DNA of 64,000 bases from Cryptomeria japonica (lineage: Eukaryota > Streptophyta > Pinopsida > Cupressales > Cupressaceae). Within the stretch, counting starts at the first letter, position 1. Each line of letters begins with the position of its first letter. Of this stretch, positions 10,880 to 22,136 are shown piece by piece. The notes beneath the pieces were generated by a model. The model did no database searches. It worked only from the letters and a program-made list of their open reading frames with translations, and had not been told where the DNA came from. The stretch is taken from the NCBI RefSeq assembly GCF_030272615.1, contig NC_081415.1, positions 231,579,303-231,643,302 of the forward strand. The letters run 5' to 3'. A program made the position numbers and the translations under genes.

Positions 10880-12395
10880 GTCCCTCCTGAAGTAGACACC
10901 TGTCGTATCCCAAGTAGAGATCGCAAATGAAGGAACTTGCTTTCGGTGAAGGGTTTGGTGAAGATGTCCGCAGTTTGCTCCATTGTAGAACAATACTTAA
11001 GATCAATGATGCCTTTCTAAATGAGCTCCCAAATATAGTGCATATGTATCTCAATGTGTTTCGTCCTCTGGTGATGAACTGGATTTCTTGAGATCTGTAT
11101 AGCACTTTGATTATCACAAAAGATGATACTAGGCTTCCTAACCAGAATACCAAACTCAGTGAGAATATTCTGAAGCCAAATAGCCTCAGTGGTGGCATTA
11201 ACTGCCCCTCAATACTCAGCCTCTGTTGATGAAAGAGCAATTGCAGACTACTTCTTACTCGACCAACAAACTGGACTAGAACCAAGTGAGAAGCAATACC
11301 CTGAAGTGGATTTGCGATCCTGAGAATCATCCGCCCAATCTGAATCCGTATATCCCACCAAGTCAATATCCATGCCTGCTGCATACTGAATTCCATAATT
11401 GTGAGTACCCTGAATGTAGTGGAGAATCCGCTTAGCTGCTTTCCAATGCAACTCATGTGGCTCCTGCATGAATCTAGAGACCATGCCCACCGCATATGAA
11501 ATGTCAGGTCTCGTATGAGTCAAGTAGATGAGGCTCCCAACAATTTGTCGATATAAAGTGCTATCAACCAAGGGTGAAGAGCACTTAGCCTCAAGTTTGA
11601 CCCCAGACAAAAAGGAGTAGGCGCAGGCTTACAATCAGCCATGCAAAATCTAGAGAGCATATCGAGTGCATACTTGGGTTGTCCAAGGAAGATGCCCGAA
11701 GAAGATTGAGTAATCTCAATTCCCAAGAAGTAATGAAGAAGACCCAAGTCTGACATTAGAAATCGATCATGTAGAGCAGTTTTCACTACCTTGATGGTGG
11801 ATGAGTGACTCCCTGTGATCAATAAGTCATCAACATAGAGAACTAGAAATGTGATAGTATCATCCTAGTGCAGAATATAGACGTTCGGATCAGAATGGCA
11901 TCGAGTAAAACCAATTGTCAGAAGGAAGGAGTCCATCTTGGCATACCAAGCTCAAGGAGCTTGTTTGAGGCCATAGAGAGACTTTCAAAGTCAACACACA
12001 ATTGAAGGATCTTGAACAAACCCTTGTGGCTGCTCCATGTAGATTTCCTCCTGAAGGTCACCATGAAGAAATGCACTCTTGACATCCATCTGATGAACTT
12101 CCCAATAACGGGTTGCAGCAATAGCAAGGACAAGTCGGATGGAATTTATCTTAGCAATAGGAGCAAAAGTCTCAGAGTAATCAACCCCTGGAACTTGGGA
12201 AAAGCCTTTTGCTACCAAGTGAGCCTGATACTTATCAACCGACCCATCTGCTGCAAATTTTGTTTGATAGATCCACTTGCATCAAACAAGTTTCCTTCCC
12301 TTAGGAAGAGGAACTAAATCCCATGTGTGATTCCTTTCCAAGGAATTAAACTCTTCTTGCATTGCAGCATCCCATTCGGGAACACTTGTAGCTTC
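10880..12395 (-). pseudogene. Copia reverse transcriptase and RNase H region
   Basis: The RT copies element RNA into cDNA and RNase H removes the RNA. Visible RT motifs are MVAKGFSQVPGVDYSETFAP and AFLHGDLQEEIYMEQP (12218-11991), and the catalytic LYVDDLLITGSH just above 11800. The link DLGLLHYFLGIEI follows, then the tether and RNase H with PDISYAVGMVSRFM, GYTDSDWADDSQDRKSTSGY, CDNQSAIQISRNP and DIFTKPFTE in successive frames down to about 10900. There are several frameshifts and stops (for example near 11990, 11820, 11640 and 11248), so no intact protein can be made. The order and motifs leave no doubt about the family. Confidence 0.9.
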
Positions 12396-12404
12396 TCAAA
12401 AAGA

Positions 12405-13600
12405 TTATGGATCAGAAGCTGAAGCAATGAAGAGATATGGAGCTTGTTGAAATTGTGACCTAGTTCTTCTAGTATCTGATGGATCACCAAGCCAATCTCC
12501 TACTGACTCAAAAGTTTGTCGAGCCCAAAGAGGCACTAAAGCTAGAGAGTCTGGGGGAGAATCATCAACCTCTGAAGGATGACTATGAGAAGAATGTGAA
12601 TCCTCACCATCACTGTCATCATCTAAAGTGGAGGAAGAAGACTCCTCAACATGATAAGGAGGATTAAGATCCTCAGAAGAACTGTCATCATCATGCAATG
12701 TCTCCAATGTGATAGTGGATGGAGAAGTGGTATGAGAAGAAATAGAACTCTCCTCAAAATGAACAATCCTCTCAATGAACAACTCATGTGTAGAGGGATG
12801 GAGAAGTCTATACCCTTTGACATCATCTGGATACCCAACAAATATGCAAGGCTTTCTCTGCAGATCCATAGCCTTGCGTTTCTCTGCTGGAATGTGGGCC
12901 CATGCAAGAGAACCAAACACTCTGAAATGCTTAACTGTAGGTTTCCGATCGGTCCAAGCTTGAAAATGAGTTACTCCCTTCACAGCTTTATGAGGAACTC
13001 GATTCTGGATGTAACATGCACAATTGATGGCCTCTACCAAATACTGAGGTGCCAAAGACTTGGAGTGAATCATACAATTTGCCATCTCCTTCAAGGACCT
13101 ATTCTTTCATTCTACGACACCATTCTGTTGAGGACTATATGGAACTGTGTGTTGCATGTTGATACCTTATGAAGCACAAAATTGTTCAAACTAATTATTA
13201 ACATATACACCCCCATTATCTGTACGCAGAATCTTGATGAACTTGCCAAATCTTTTCTCTGCAAAAACTTTGAAATCTAGAAAATTCTCAAATACCTTAG
13301 AGTTTTGTTTGAGAAAGTAAACCCATGTAAATCTGGAAAAGTCATCAATAAATGTTAAGACATATCTAGCCCTGCTGAAAGATGGTTGTGGAAATGGTCC
13401 TACCAAGTCTCTATGTACCAATTCCAATAGCTGTGGAGCTCTCCATGCTTTGCATTTATCATACTTCTCCTCGGGATGCTTACCAAGAATACATCCCTGA
13501 CAAACTCCATCAGAAAATCGAATAGAAGGCAACCCTGAAACCATGTCCTGTTGACTGAGTTGTTGCAAGTAACGATAGTTCAAGTGGCCAAATCGTTGAT
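12405..13600 (-). pseudogene. Copia integrase region
   Basis: Integrase inserts the cDNA into the genome. The core shows VHRDLVGPFPQPSF (first Asp), FIDDFSRFTWVYFL, ILRTDNGGVY (second Asp) and SPQQNGVVE (catalytic Glu), the last directly followed by a TGA stop. Past it, MANCMIHSKSLAPQYLVEAI, HFRVFGSLAWAHIPAEKRKA and CIFVGYPDDVKGYRLLHP are the conserved copia C-terminal blocks, then a Ser/Asp-rich linker to RT. All three catalytic residues remain, but stops near 13190 and after the Glu, plus one at 12405, break the frame. Confidence 0.9.
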
Positions 13601-14120
13601 GCCACAAACAACTAATCTCGTCTGCATGAGTGAGTAAAACTATTGAAGGAGAGTTAGGAACAAAGTGAGAAAACTGATATAATCTGGATTGATGATCTGC
13701 TTTTCCCACAACAATAGTAGACCCATTATGCATTTCACTGATTACCACTGTATCTGGTGTGAACTCAACTCGCTTGCTAGAACCAGTGTGAGTGATCTGA
13801 TAAACAGATAGCAGATTAGTTGATAAAGATGGAACACAAAGGACATCCTTAAATGTTCCTTCGCCCACATCAACAGGCCCTCTCCCATGCACTTCAACAG
13901 GAGTATCATCACCCATTAGTATGGAAGGCATAGAACATGGCTCTAAAGAGGTGAAATCATCTTTTGAAGAATCCATGTGGTGTGAAGCACCCGAGTCAAT
14001 TATCCAAGAATTGGGTTGTGAAGAAACAACAACTAGGGCCTTACCCTTTCCTTTCCCTTTACTCTTATCTGTATCCTTAGAAGATCCTTCTGATGAACTC
14101 TGTTTGACTAAATCAGACAC
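13600..14120 (-). pseudogene. Copia protease and GAG-pre-integrase domain
   Basis: The aspartic protease would cleave the polyprotein. The active-site motif is SWIIDSGASHHMDSS, the typical D-S-G-A form of plant copia elements, following a K/G-rich linker. Downstream come LLSVYQITHTG and the GAG-pre-integrase motif LWHQRFGHLNYRYLQQLSQQ with its H-x-R-x-G-H zinc-binding pattern, then C-x2-C in CQGCILGKH. This segment is open and joined in frame to the start of the integrase core, down to the stop at 13191. Confidence 0.9.
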
Positions 14121-14159
14121 CTTGATATTATTCTTTTCAAGAAGATTTGAAAGGTGATC

Positions 14160-14992
14160 AATTTGTTTCTTTAAACACTTATGTTCATCATGACCAGGCC
14201 TCTTACAATAAGAACACTTGACCTTCTCCTTCTTAGGTTGTTCACCTCTTGATGAAGAGGTCTGATTATCTACTTTTGAAGTAGCAGATTTTGATATTTT
14301 TTCTTCTCTCCTTAGTTCTTTTGTTTCTTATCTTTCTTACTAGACCCTTTTTGTTCTTTTGTGCCTTGATTTACAACTAAGGCATGTGACTTAGAGGGTT
14401 TTATTGTACCCATTTGAACCAATTTGTCTTGCTCCCCAGTGAGTTCTGCAGCAAATTCATCCAGAGAAGGCATTTTGAATGTGGTACCTAGGGCACATTT
14501 TGTAGCATAGAATGTAGAAACAAACACTGGATAGTTAGGACCAAGCTTAGAAAGAATACTCAAGATCAGTTGCTTATCATCTTTCTTAGTTCCACACCAT
14601 TCCAACTGCAATCTTACAGACTTAAGTTTAGTGAAGAAGTCTTGTATAGTATCAAAATTGGTTGGATTCAACTCTATGAGTTCATTCTCTAACTGATGAC
14701 CTCTTAGCTCATCCTACTTACCAAAGAGGTTTTCCAAAGTGGTCCACACTGCATTTGGTGTAGTGGCAGATTCAATGTGCAAAAGAAGGTCTGGAGAGAC
14801 TGACATACATAGAGTACCAAAAGCTTCATCACATTTATTAAACCATTTAATCTTTTCTGCAGCATCTTGAGGTTCAATTTCAAGTCTCATAGTAACATGA
14901 TGATATCCATGTCTTTTCAGATATATTATCATCTTAGATTTCCATTCAAAATAATTATATGGTGTTAAAAGTGGAACTATAGATGCATCCAT
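14160..14992 (-). pseudogene. Copia gag (capsid and zinc knuckle)
   Basis: The nucleocapsid/capsid protein would form the virus-like particle. The N-terminus MDASIVPLLTPYNYFEWKSK is the usual plant copia gag start (gag N-terminal YxxWxxxM pattern). The UBN2-type core follows, with WTTLENLFGK then a stop at 14714, and on to LQLEWCGTKKDDKQLILSIL and KMPSLDEFAAELTGEQ. Near 14222-14168 a zinc knuckle CSYCKRPGHDEHKC (C-x2-C-x4-H-x4-C) is intact but lies in a frame separated by a shift near 14312. The Met at 14992 is chosen because it follows the leader and matches the family start. Confidence 0.88.
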
Positions 14993-14999
14993 GATAGTA

Positions 15000-16007
15000 G
15001 AAAAGAAGATTGCAAAGAATCAAGAAAAGTGCAAGAAATAAGGCATAAAAGACACCCCCCCTTTTCACTAGTTTCAGAAATCACCCCCCCCAAATATTAC
15101 AAGGTTGGCACTTTATAATTAGTGCATTTACAAGGCTTTTTATCAGATTACAATTCTTTTAAGAAACTAATAGAGATTTTAAATACAAATAATTTGAGAC
15201 AAGATCTGAAACAAATTAGCCTTATAACTGCTTAATTTATCTCAATACCTTTCCAACAACTATTAGTTTTTGAAAAACAGAGTTGTGAGGAGAAAGATAT
15301 GACCAATTGAAGAGAAAAAGAAGCAGCTGATACAACCTTTAATATCTGATCAAAAAAGGCAAAAGATTTTAATTAGACCTGCAATAGTGGAGAGTGCTCA
15401 TTTCCATCTTTCCGTCAAGTATTTGTTTGCAAAAATCTGACACCCGAGGCAAAAGTTGTGCAACTTTTAAGAAATGTTGTTGAATTTCCCTGATAGAAAA
15501 ATGACTTAGGCCCTATTCAAGCTCGATTTCTGCAAAATTTATTAATTTTCTGGAAATACCATCCAAAACTCAAAAGTTTTTCGATGTTGGGAAGAAAACC
15601 CAGAAATCATTTTTTGTGAAAGTGAACAGAAGTTGGAACACTAAAGCCGAAATGAAAACAACTCTAGTAAAAAAATTTTACTCTGATTTTTTACTGTGTC
15701 CTCCAAACTTTGATTTTGGTGAAGTAAAAGTCACTTTTGACTTTGTCAAGCCTTATGGACACTCTGGAAATTCTTATTAAGCTTCCAATATTACCACAAA
15801 GTTGTAATCACCCATATCTTACAAGAACACATACATGTAAACAAGATTTAACTAGAAGCTATTTTCCTTTAAACTGTTTTGATTCTCCAGATCACACGAG
15901 AATGCAAGAGAAGAGCATACTTAGTTTTTAAGGAAAATATTAGCTATATAAAAGTCTCAAATCCCTCAAATAAATCAAAAAAAGCAATGAGCTATACCAG
16001 ACAATAA
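15000..16007 (-). other. Copia 5' leader
   Basis: About 1 kb of non-coding sequence lies between the PBS and the gag start. It has C-runs at 15054-15061 and 15084-15090 (G-runs on the element's sense strand) and no reading frame with a recognisable motif. Leaders of this length, holding packaging and dimerisation signals, are normal for copia elements; no specific signal was identified. Confidence 0.6.
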
Positions 16008-16019
16008 GCTCTGATACCA
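16008..16019 (-). promoter_or_regulatory. Primer binding site of copia element
   Basis: On the minus strand, directly after the 5' LTR end, the sequence reads TGGTATCAGAGC. This is complementary to the 3' end of initiator tRNA-Met, the common primer of plant LTR retrotransposons. Confidence 0.93.
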
Positions 16020-16660
16020 TGTGAGATTCTGTGAGAAGCGAGAATCGAGCCAAGATCTGATGTCGGTCGTAGATCACATGCAACTCCTCACATAACGGAT
16101 GATCGAAGATCAAAATAGTTGAATGAAGATAATTTCAATATGAGAGAGAAATAGAGACAATGAGGAGAATTTGGAGAAGACTCTCACCGAGCTATCACTC
16201 CACTAACTTGACTAGTGAAGGTGAGAGTATAGTGCTTATTATATAGAAAAATATAAGCATATACATCCAAAGGGTGCATTAACTCCTATTCCCCATAAAA
16301 AGTGGGAGGTTTTACCTTCTTGGTAAATGTCAAAACATGTGGCATAACCTCCTTACATGAAGACAAAAAATGAGTTGAGAAAGTTGGCACATAAGGCCAA
16401 AAGAGAGTGTGAAACCCAACTACCCCATAACCCATTTAGGAAGTGACAAAATAGTGGTTATGAGAGGTGGCACAACAAGCCAAAAGAGGGTGTGTAACTC
16501 AACTACCCATGTGAGGTGGAGAGTTACACATGTAGCTGAAGTATTTCACCACGTGTCCTCATATAAACCACTCCTATTAACCTAAGCAAGCTTAAATAAT
16601 ATATGTGTAGGAAAAATAAATACCCCCTAACATAAGGAAAATAAAAAACCTACACTAACA
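16020..16660 (-). repeat. Copia 5' LTR with promoter
   Basis: 641 bp, TG...CA, followed by target duplication AAAGT (16661-16665). On the minus strand a TATA-type sequence CTATATAATA lies at about 16246-16237, so transcription would start a little downstream and run towards lower coordinates. Differences from the other LTR are scattered point changes, mostly transitions. Confidence 0.93.
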
Positions 16661-16665
16661 AAAGT

Positions 16666-17630
16666 TGTAATGCAACAATGCATAAAATGTTGTCAAATTG
16701 TACATTTTGGTCTTAGGGGCAATTGGAACATTTATAGAACCATGAGAGGCTATAAAATCCATCATTTATTTGGATTAAGTGTGTGTGACAGAGTTGGAGG
16801 AAAGTCTTGTAAGGCTAGATCAAATAAGCCTCTAACTGTCACTTAATTCTGCAAGGTTGTGATAGTTACAGGGTTGTATATCAGTTTGAAAGTAAAAATT
16901 CCATGTAATTGTTTGTTGGATAAATGGAAGTGTATTTCTATAAAGTATGTACTGGAGAATATTTTTGATGAAGATTCAATGAGAAAATTGATATTTTGTT
17001 CAATACTTTTAACTATTGTTTTTTACAGTCATGATTATTTGTTGCTTTAGATGTTTTTTCTAATAAGATTTGGATTGAATTCGGCCCCTAATAACCTATT
17101 TGAGGTTTTAGAATGAAGAGTTATCTTTAATTCAAGATAGGTTTGAATGTCATCCATGGATTATAAAGAAATTTCTAATGGTTTTTGTTGAAATTGTCAT
17201 AAAACCCTTGTTGATGAGGCTGCAACAAAAGAATTGATTATAACTCTTAATGTAACCGCTCAAGCTTCTTCATATTTTGGATTCTAATAGTCAATTCAAT
17301 TCTTTTTCATATGAAGTTGGTTTCATGTTGACTTCTTCGTAAATTCATCATTCCTAAGTTTATTCTATTAGATGACACAATAAAAAGGTTTCTCTTTTTT
17401 TTAAACTCAAATATTTTTCATCAACTTGCCAAAATCAAGCTTCTTTTTTAGCCAAGAAAACTATCTAAATAAAATAGTCTTTATAATATAAGAGAGTCTA
17501 AGTTTAAGTAACATTTCAACTTCTATACAACTAGTTCTAAGAAGACTTTCGTACTTGCGATATCCTTTTGTGTAGTTTGTAAAGGTTACGCACCGAAGTT
17601 TCGATAGCCCAACTTTTTTGTGTGTGAAGA
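16666..17630. other. Flank right of the copia insertion, possibly LTR-like
   Basis: No gene was recognised. GAGGCTATAAAATCC at about 16747-16761 is a plausible TATA box, followed by a stretch resembling an LTR R/U5 region (TCTTGTAAGGCTAGATC). The short frame at 16859-17050 has no motif. This may be part of an older LTR into which the copia element jumped, but no partner LTR was found. From about 17100 the DNA is AT-rich up to the CACTA gene. Confidence 0.35.
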
Positions 17631-17636
17631 AAGACC

Positions 17637-17841
17637 ATGTCAGAAAATATCAGCAAAGAACAAAATAAGGAGACAATTGCTAGATTGTGGTCTAACTTGA
17701 AAAGAAAAGGTGATGGAAAAATTTATTGTCCCTGCAAAATTTGTAAGGGCTTAAAGACTAGAAGACTTCTAATCAAAACACCTAAGAAACAATGTAGGCA
17801 ACATGGTCACATTGAAGGGGGACATGATTATCATCCATTGG
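17637..17841 (+). pseudogene. CACTA transposase, N-terminal transposase-associated exon
   Basis: This looks like the first coding exon of a TNP2-type gene. The start at 17637 gives MSENISKEQNKETIARLW; then comes a Cys-rich zinc-binding part, KIYCPCKICKG, and CRQHGHIEGGHDYHPL, in the layout of the plant transposase-associated domain (PF13963 type: C-P-C-x2-C followed by H/C and a Y-x-x-W/H end). A canonical donor, TTGGTAAGTTG, follows at 17840. The exon is open and shorter than the family norm of about 75-80 residues. Confidence 0.75.
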
Positions 17842-17941
17842 TAAGTTGTTCATTATATCGTTTTAACAATTTATATACATAGGAAATCACTTCATGATGA
17901 GATCATGATCATGGTTTATTTATTTTGATCATTTTTATATA

Positions 17942-19880
17942 GGTTGAGCTCCCCAAGGCACATGATATGGACCAACACAACCTGAAGTATATTTTTTTTG
18001 AAGTGGAGGAACATGGAGGTGTGAATATCAAAGCTGAAGATAATGATCCCATGGATGATGACGGTCATGCGCCAAAAAACACAATTGAAGACGATGGTAC
18101 AAATAATCCATGACACATTTAGTACTGGCGCAGTCGATCATGATGATAAAGATGACTTTGACGTTGTTCATGATTTACCTGTACTTGAGAAGTCATATGA
18201 GCCCCTTTATGAAGGCTCCCAAACAACTCTTCTCTTCATTGTATTGTTGTTGGTGAACTTCAAGGTTATGAATGGTTTATCCAACGTAACAATCTCACGT
18301 ATGTTAAGGTATGTCGTATATGTCATTAGAGTTAATAAAGGGTGAATCATGTACCATTAATATTCTTTATATTAACAAATTAATATTCTGTAGATTGATA
18401 GGTGAGTTTTTGTTACCACCATCAAATATTCTACCTCGCTCATACCGAGAATTATCTTCCATTCTGAAAGATATTGGAATGAAGTATCAAGTAATAGATG
18501 CTTGTCCCAATGATCATATTATATATCATAAACAACATGAATTTGCAACAGAATCCCTTGAATGTCATATCAGTAGATATCAAATATATCAAATAACAAA
18601 AAAGGTGCCTCGCAAGGTTCTTTGTTATATTCTCATTATTCCATGTATGCAACGATTATTCAGGTGCACTAGCATGGCACAATTTATGGATTATCATGCA
18701 CACAATAGAAGTCAAGATGACATTATTCAAATACCTATGGATGGTTCAACATTTATGGACATAGAGGAAAAGTGGCCACACTTTAAAGAAGAACCTCATA
18801 ATCTCAAGCTTTCATTGGCAACAGATAGTGTCAATCCATTTGTAGAGATGAGATCTGTTTATTCAGTGTGGCCAGTTTTTGTTATCAACAATAACATTCC
18901 TCCATGGATGTCAATAAAGAGGGAGCACATAATGTTGGTGATGATTGTTCCAGGTATTTTATCATTTAATAGTCATCTACATTTAATTATAAATATTGCA
19001 ATAAAATGGTCATAATAATTATGTAATATTTTTGTTCATTCAACTAGGTAAGTACCAAGTTAAAGATATGAATGTGTATATTGAGCCTCTTATCGATGAG
19101 TTACTGGAGTTATGGAATGGTGTCACTATGTATGACGTCTCTAGACCAATAAGACAAGGACAATTTCAATTCCATGCAATTCTTGTATGGACAATACATG
19201 ATGCCCCAGGGCTAACACATTTTTATGGTATGTTACAGTGTTAAAGTTGCGCATTATAATTATAATTATAAAAATTAACATATTTAATCCAATTATACAT
19301 TATCTTGTAGGTCTTCAAACAAAAGAAAAATTTGCATGTCCAGTTTGTGGTCCAAGGATGAAATCCCGTCATTCAAAAAGTTTAGGAAAGAAGGTGTTTG
19401 ATGAGTATAGGCACTTCCTCCACAGAAATCATAAGTATCGAAATACTGAAAAGCATCTTTTCAATGGAAAAGAAGAGACTACATCAAAGCCACGAAGAAT
19501 GACACCTTGTCTATGGAAGTTAGAATATAATAGAATTAATCATCAAGGTAATGTCATTCCATCTAATGGTTTATGTTTGGAATTTGTCTTTTTCTATTGT
19601 GTTTTGTTTAATGATGATGTAATTGATGATCGTGAAGGTCGTCAAGGCATTAATGACCACCTTCCAAAGGGACTAAAAAGTTATCCGAGACAATTTAGTA
19701 GGTTGCCCTACTACGAGCAACTACAAATTGTGTATTTTTTTGATACTATGCATATTGGAAAGAATATAACAGAGAAATTATGGAAAATCTTGGAGGGAAG
19801 TCGTGACAAAGAAAAAATTGTCAAAATTTCTATTGACATTCAGGAATCCAATCATGCAATAAAAAATGTCATTCAATAAA
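17942..19880 (+). pseudogene. CACTA/En-Spm TNP2 transposase core
   Basis: TNP2-type transposase would bind element ends and catalyse excision and insertion in the nucleus. Exons separated by short introns (for example near 18312-18392, 18953-19047 and 19226-19310) give PLYEGSQTTLLFIVLLLVNF, MKYQVIDACPNDHIIYHKQ, VPRKVLCYILIIPCMQRLF, LKLSLATDSVNPFVEMRSVY (first catalytic Asp), SVWPVFVINNNIPPWMSIKR, MNVYIEPLIDELLELWNGV, LVWTIHDAPGLTHFYG (second Asp) and KFACPVCG. These are the Transposase_21 (PF02992) landmarks in order. SYPRQFSRLPYYEQLQIVYF and TMHIGKNITEKLW follow. The stop after DGTNNP (18110) and a shift soon after it break the frame. It reads as an old intron-containing copy. Confidence 0.88.
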
Positions 19881-20396
19881 ATAGCAATGGAGACCAAATT
19901 AATATAAGTGCCCTTCCTTGGTTATTAATGGACCAGAAAAGCAATGCTATAAAAGAAGTCATATGAAAAAATCGATTTCCCATGGGATTTGCTTCAAACA
20001 TAAACAATCTCATATCAAAGAAAAGTGAATTTGGGTCAGGGATGAAAACACATGATTGGCATACCTTCATTAAGGTAATTCATGTTCTTGTGTATTTACT
20101 AAATATTTGTATACTGCGCATGTACTTTTCATTGTATTATGTTAGAAAACAATGAAAAGATCATTTCATAATTGTTGCAGTACGTTCTACCTCTATTTCT
20201 CCAAGACAACTTTGACAATAATGTCAAGCAGGTCATATATGATCTTGGAAAATACATGAGGTAAGTAGTGATCTTTGTTCAATTTGTTGTATAGATAATA
20301 TATTTGCAATTTATTTTACTTGTTATGTAATATATTGTATATTATTTTGTAAAGTCTCGTTTATATATTTTTGCATCTTGAATCTCTTCTCGGTGG

Positions 20397-20828
20397 TTGT
20401 CATCTAAAGAAATCCATAAAGAACATATAAAATATTGGAAGAGAAAAATTCTTCATTTAATGTGTGAAATGCAAAAGTGTCTACCTTCAACTTTTTTCAA
20501 TGCACAAGAACACTACCTCATACACCAAGTTGAGGAGATTGAATTGTGTGGACCTATACACACTAGGTCAATGTGGATGGTTAAGAGGGACTTGAAATTT
20601 TTGACGGTTGTGGTTTGACAAAGAGCACATCCTGAGGGTTCTATGGTGGAGGGATATATGGTATACCAAACTATAGTGTACATTGTTGAATATCTTCCTA
20701 AGTTTGCAACAGAGATCCACATAGATCGCATTTGGGATCCCAACCCCATTAACAAATTCGAAGGGGAGTACTTGATGGGGAAAGGTATATTGAGGAAAGT
20801 GAGAGGTAATTATAAGATGTTATTGTAG
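20397..20828 (+). pseudogene. CACTA transposase, DUF4218-like segment
   Basis: CACTA proteins carry a DUF4218 domain after the catalytic core. Here KCLPSTFFNAQEHYLIHQVE, LCGPIHTRSMWMVKRDLKF and, after a stop at 20616-20618, HPEGSMVEGYMVYQTIVYIV and EYLPKF match the expected order (L-P-x-S-F-F, H-L-x-H-Q-V-E, G-P-x-x-x-R-x-M-x-x-x-E/K-R, P-E-G-S-x-x-E-G-Y). It follows the core after intron-like AT-rich sequence (19880-20390). The role of the domain in transposition is not established. Confidence 0.8.
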
Positions 20829-20890
20829 TTAATTAATTCTTAATCTTCTAAATAAATCAGTTGTAAGTCGTCTATTAATTATTTGTACAG

Positions 20891-21657
20891 TTGGTCAGGA
20901 GTGGGATGCGCTATATTTGTATATTGCAAACAATCTTGATTGGATGACGGTGTGGATTGAATGATGTCAACATTCTGGTCGCACATTAACATGGGAAGGT
21001 GTGGCTTCATTCGTTAAAGAAACTCATCGTAATGGAGATTCCAATGTTACGCAAAGGGAAATTGATTTAGCATATGGTTTAAGAGATAAACAGGTACGTA
21101 TAATTTTATTAATCACCCATATGTTTATCAACTCACGATGCAATAATTTTAACATGTTAGACATATTATAGGTCAAACACCACAATGCTATATGCTGCAA
21201 TGGTCATAAATTTCGCATCAACAAGTTGGATGAAACGAAGAAAACTTGTGATTCTAGGATAACTAAAGTCTTTGAGGTGACCAATATTTCATCTAGAAAC
21301 GACATACATCCTCAAGAGTCTCAAAATTGATACTATGGCATTTTAGATGATATACTTGAGTGTGACTTTAATTCCTTCAAATTAGTTATGTTCGTCATCA
21401 AATGGTATAGGCTACGACTAAATAAAAATGATCCTGATAGAACTGTTATTAAACATGATAATGGATTTACAATGGTTAATACAAGGTCGTTTGAGCTAGT
21501 TGGGGATGAACCCTATGTTCTTACAAGCCAATGTGAGCAGGTATTTTACTCAGAGGTTCCACATAAACTAGGTTGGTCATTTGTTGTTATACATGATCCA
21601 AGAGGAAGGTCAATAAAATATAATGAGGCGGAAGAAGAAGATAACAAAGAAGTAGAA

Positions 21658-21730
<73 letters not shown>

Positions 21731-21876
21731 GCGACGACGATGGCGATGGCGATGGCGATGGCGATGGCGATGGCGATGGCGATGGCGATGGCGATGGCGA
21801 TGGCGATGATGATGGTGATGACGATGATGATCATGATGGTCATGATGATGAGTTGGATAAAGAAGAATATCAATGA
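20891..21876 (+). pseudogene. CACTA transposase, DUF4216-like C-terminus with acidic tail
   Basis: After an intron (donor near 20805, acceptor near 20890) the frame reads WDALYLYIANNLDWMTVWIE, stop, then HNAICCNGHKFRINKLDETK. A DUF4216-type block follows: YYGILDDILECDFNSFKLVM, FVIKWYRLRLNKND, FTMVNTRSFELVGDEPYVLT and SQCEQVFYSEVPHKLGWSFV. This is the last domain of TNP2-type proteins. The tail then runs into a trinucleotide repeat, giving two dozen or so Asp residues followed by alternating Gly-Asp, before ending in DELDKEEYQ. Acidic tails occur in this family, but a pure repeat of this length is probably a microsatellite expansion. Confidence 0.82.
21658..21830 (+). repeat. Compound (GAT)n / (GATGGC)n microsatellite
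   Basis: An uninterrupted GAT tract of roughly 24 units (21658-21729) is followed by a short GGCGACGAC transition and about ten GATGGC units, then degenerate GAT/GAC. It lies within the C-terminal coding exon of the TNP2 relic and keeps frame, as trinucleotide and hexanucleotide repeats do. Expected to be length-polymorphic. Confidence 0.97.
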
Positions 21877-21907
21877 CATGAATGAAATGTATGACATTTT
21901 TTGAACT

Positions 21908-22136
21908 TTGTGTTTATTTATGGAATTTGTACTATTTATTAGCTATGTGATGGATGGTGATTTAAAATACATATGTGATGGATTACATGTTAATGATGAT
22001 ACATTTGACATTTATTGAGCTCTGTGTTTATTTATAGAATGTGAACTGTCTATTAGCTATGTGATGGATGGTGATTTATGAGACATATGTGATAGATTAC
22101 ATGTTTATGATGATACATGTGTGATGCCTATGATGC
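21908..22136 (+). repeat. 114-bp tandem duplication 3' of the TNP2 relic
   Basis: The unit starting TTGTGTTTATTTATGGAAT at 21908 recurs at 22022 (period 114), each with AGCTATGTGATGGATGGTGA and GTGATRGATTACATGTT. It is followed to about 22260 by degenerate GATACATATGTGATGC repeats. Short subterminal-type repeats are common in CACTA elements, but no terminus was found here. Confidence 0.75.

Larger units (their letters stand above)
10075..16660 (-). mobile_element. Ty1/copia LTR retrotransposon, full-length but mutated
   Basis: The whole element can be defined. Two 641-bp LTRs (10075-10715 and 16020-16660) start TG and end CA, flanked by the 5-bp target duplication AAAGT (10070-10074 and 16661-16665). 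A PBS lies just inside the right LTR and a PPT just inside the left LTR, so the element runs on the minus strand. Gene order gag, protease, integrase, RT, RNase H is that of copia elements (integrase before RT). All coding parts carry stops or frameshifts, so it is non-autonomous now. A hand count gives about 19 substitutions between the LTRs (about 3%). Confidence 0.97.

Noticed and set aside
12405-13172. Plus-strand frames opposite the copia integrase (for example 12651-13172)
   Set aside because: They are antisense shadows of the minus-strand pol region with no recognisable motif.
16008-16019. tRNA-like sequence TGGTATCAGAGC here and at 59723
   Set aside because: Both are primer binding sites next to LTR ends; no cloverleaf surrounds them.
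17300-17640. CACTA terminal inverted repeat at the left end of the transposase cluster
   Set aside because: No CACTA start with a matching TAGTG end near 27.2 kb could be found, so element limits are not claimed.
21610-21904. Long open frames of poly-Ile/Ala-Ile (minus) and poly-Met/Ala-Met (plus) over the GAT repeat
   Set aside because: They are read-outs of the same trinucleotide/hexanucleotide repeat in other frames; the acidic frame continues the DUF4216-like exon.
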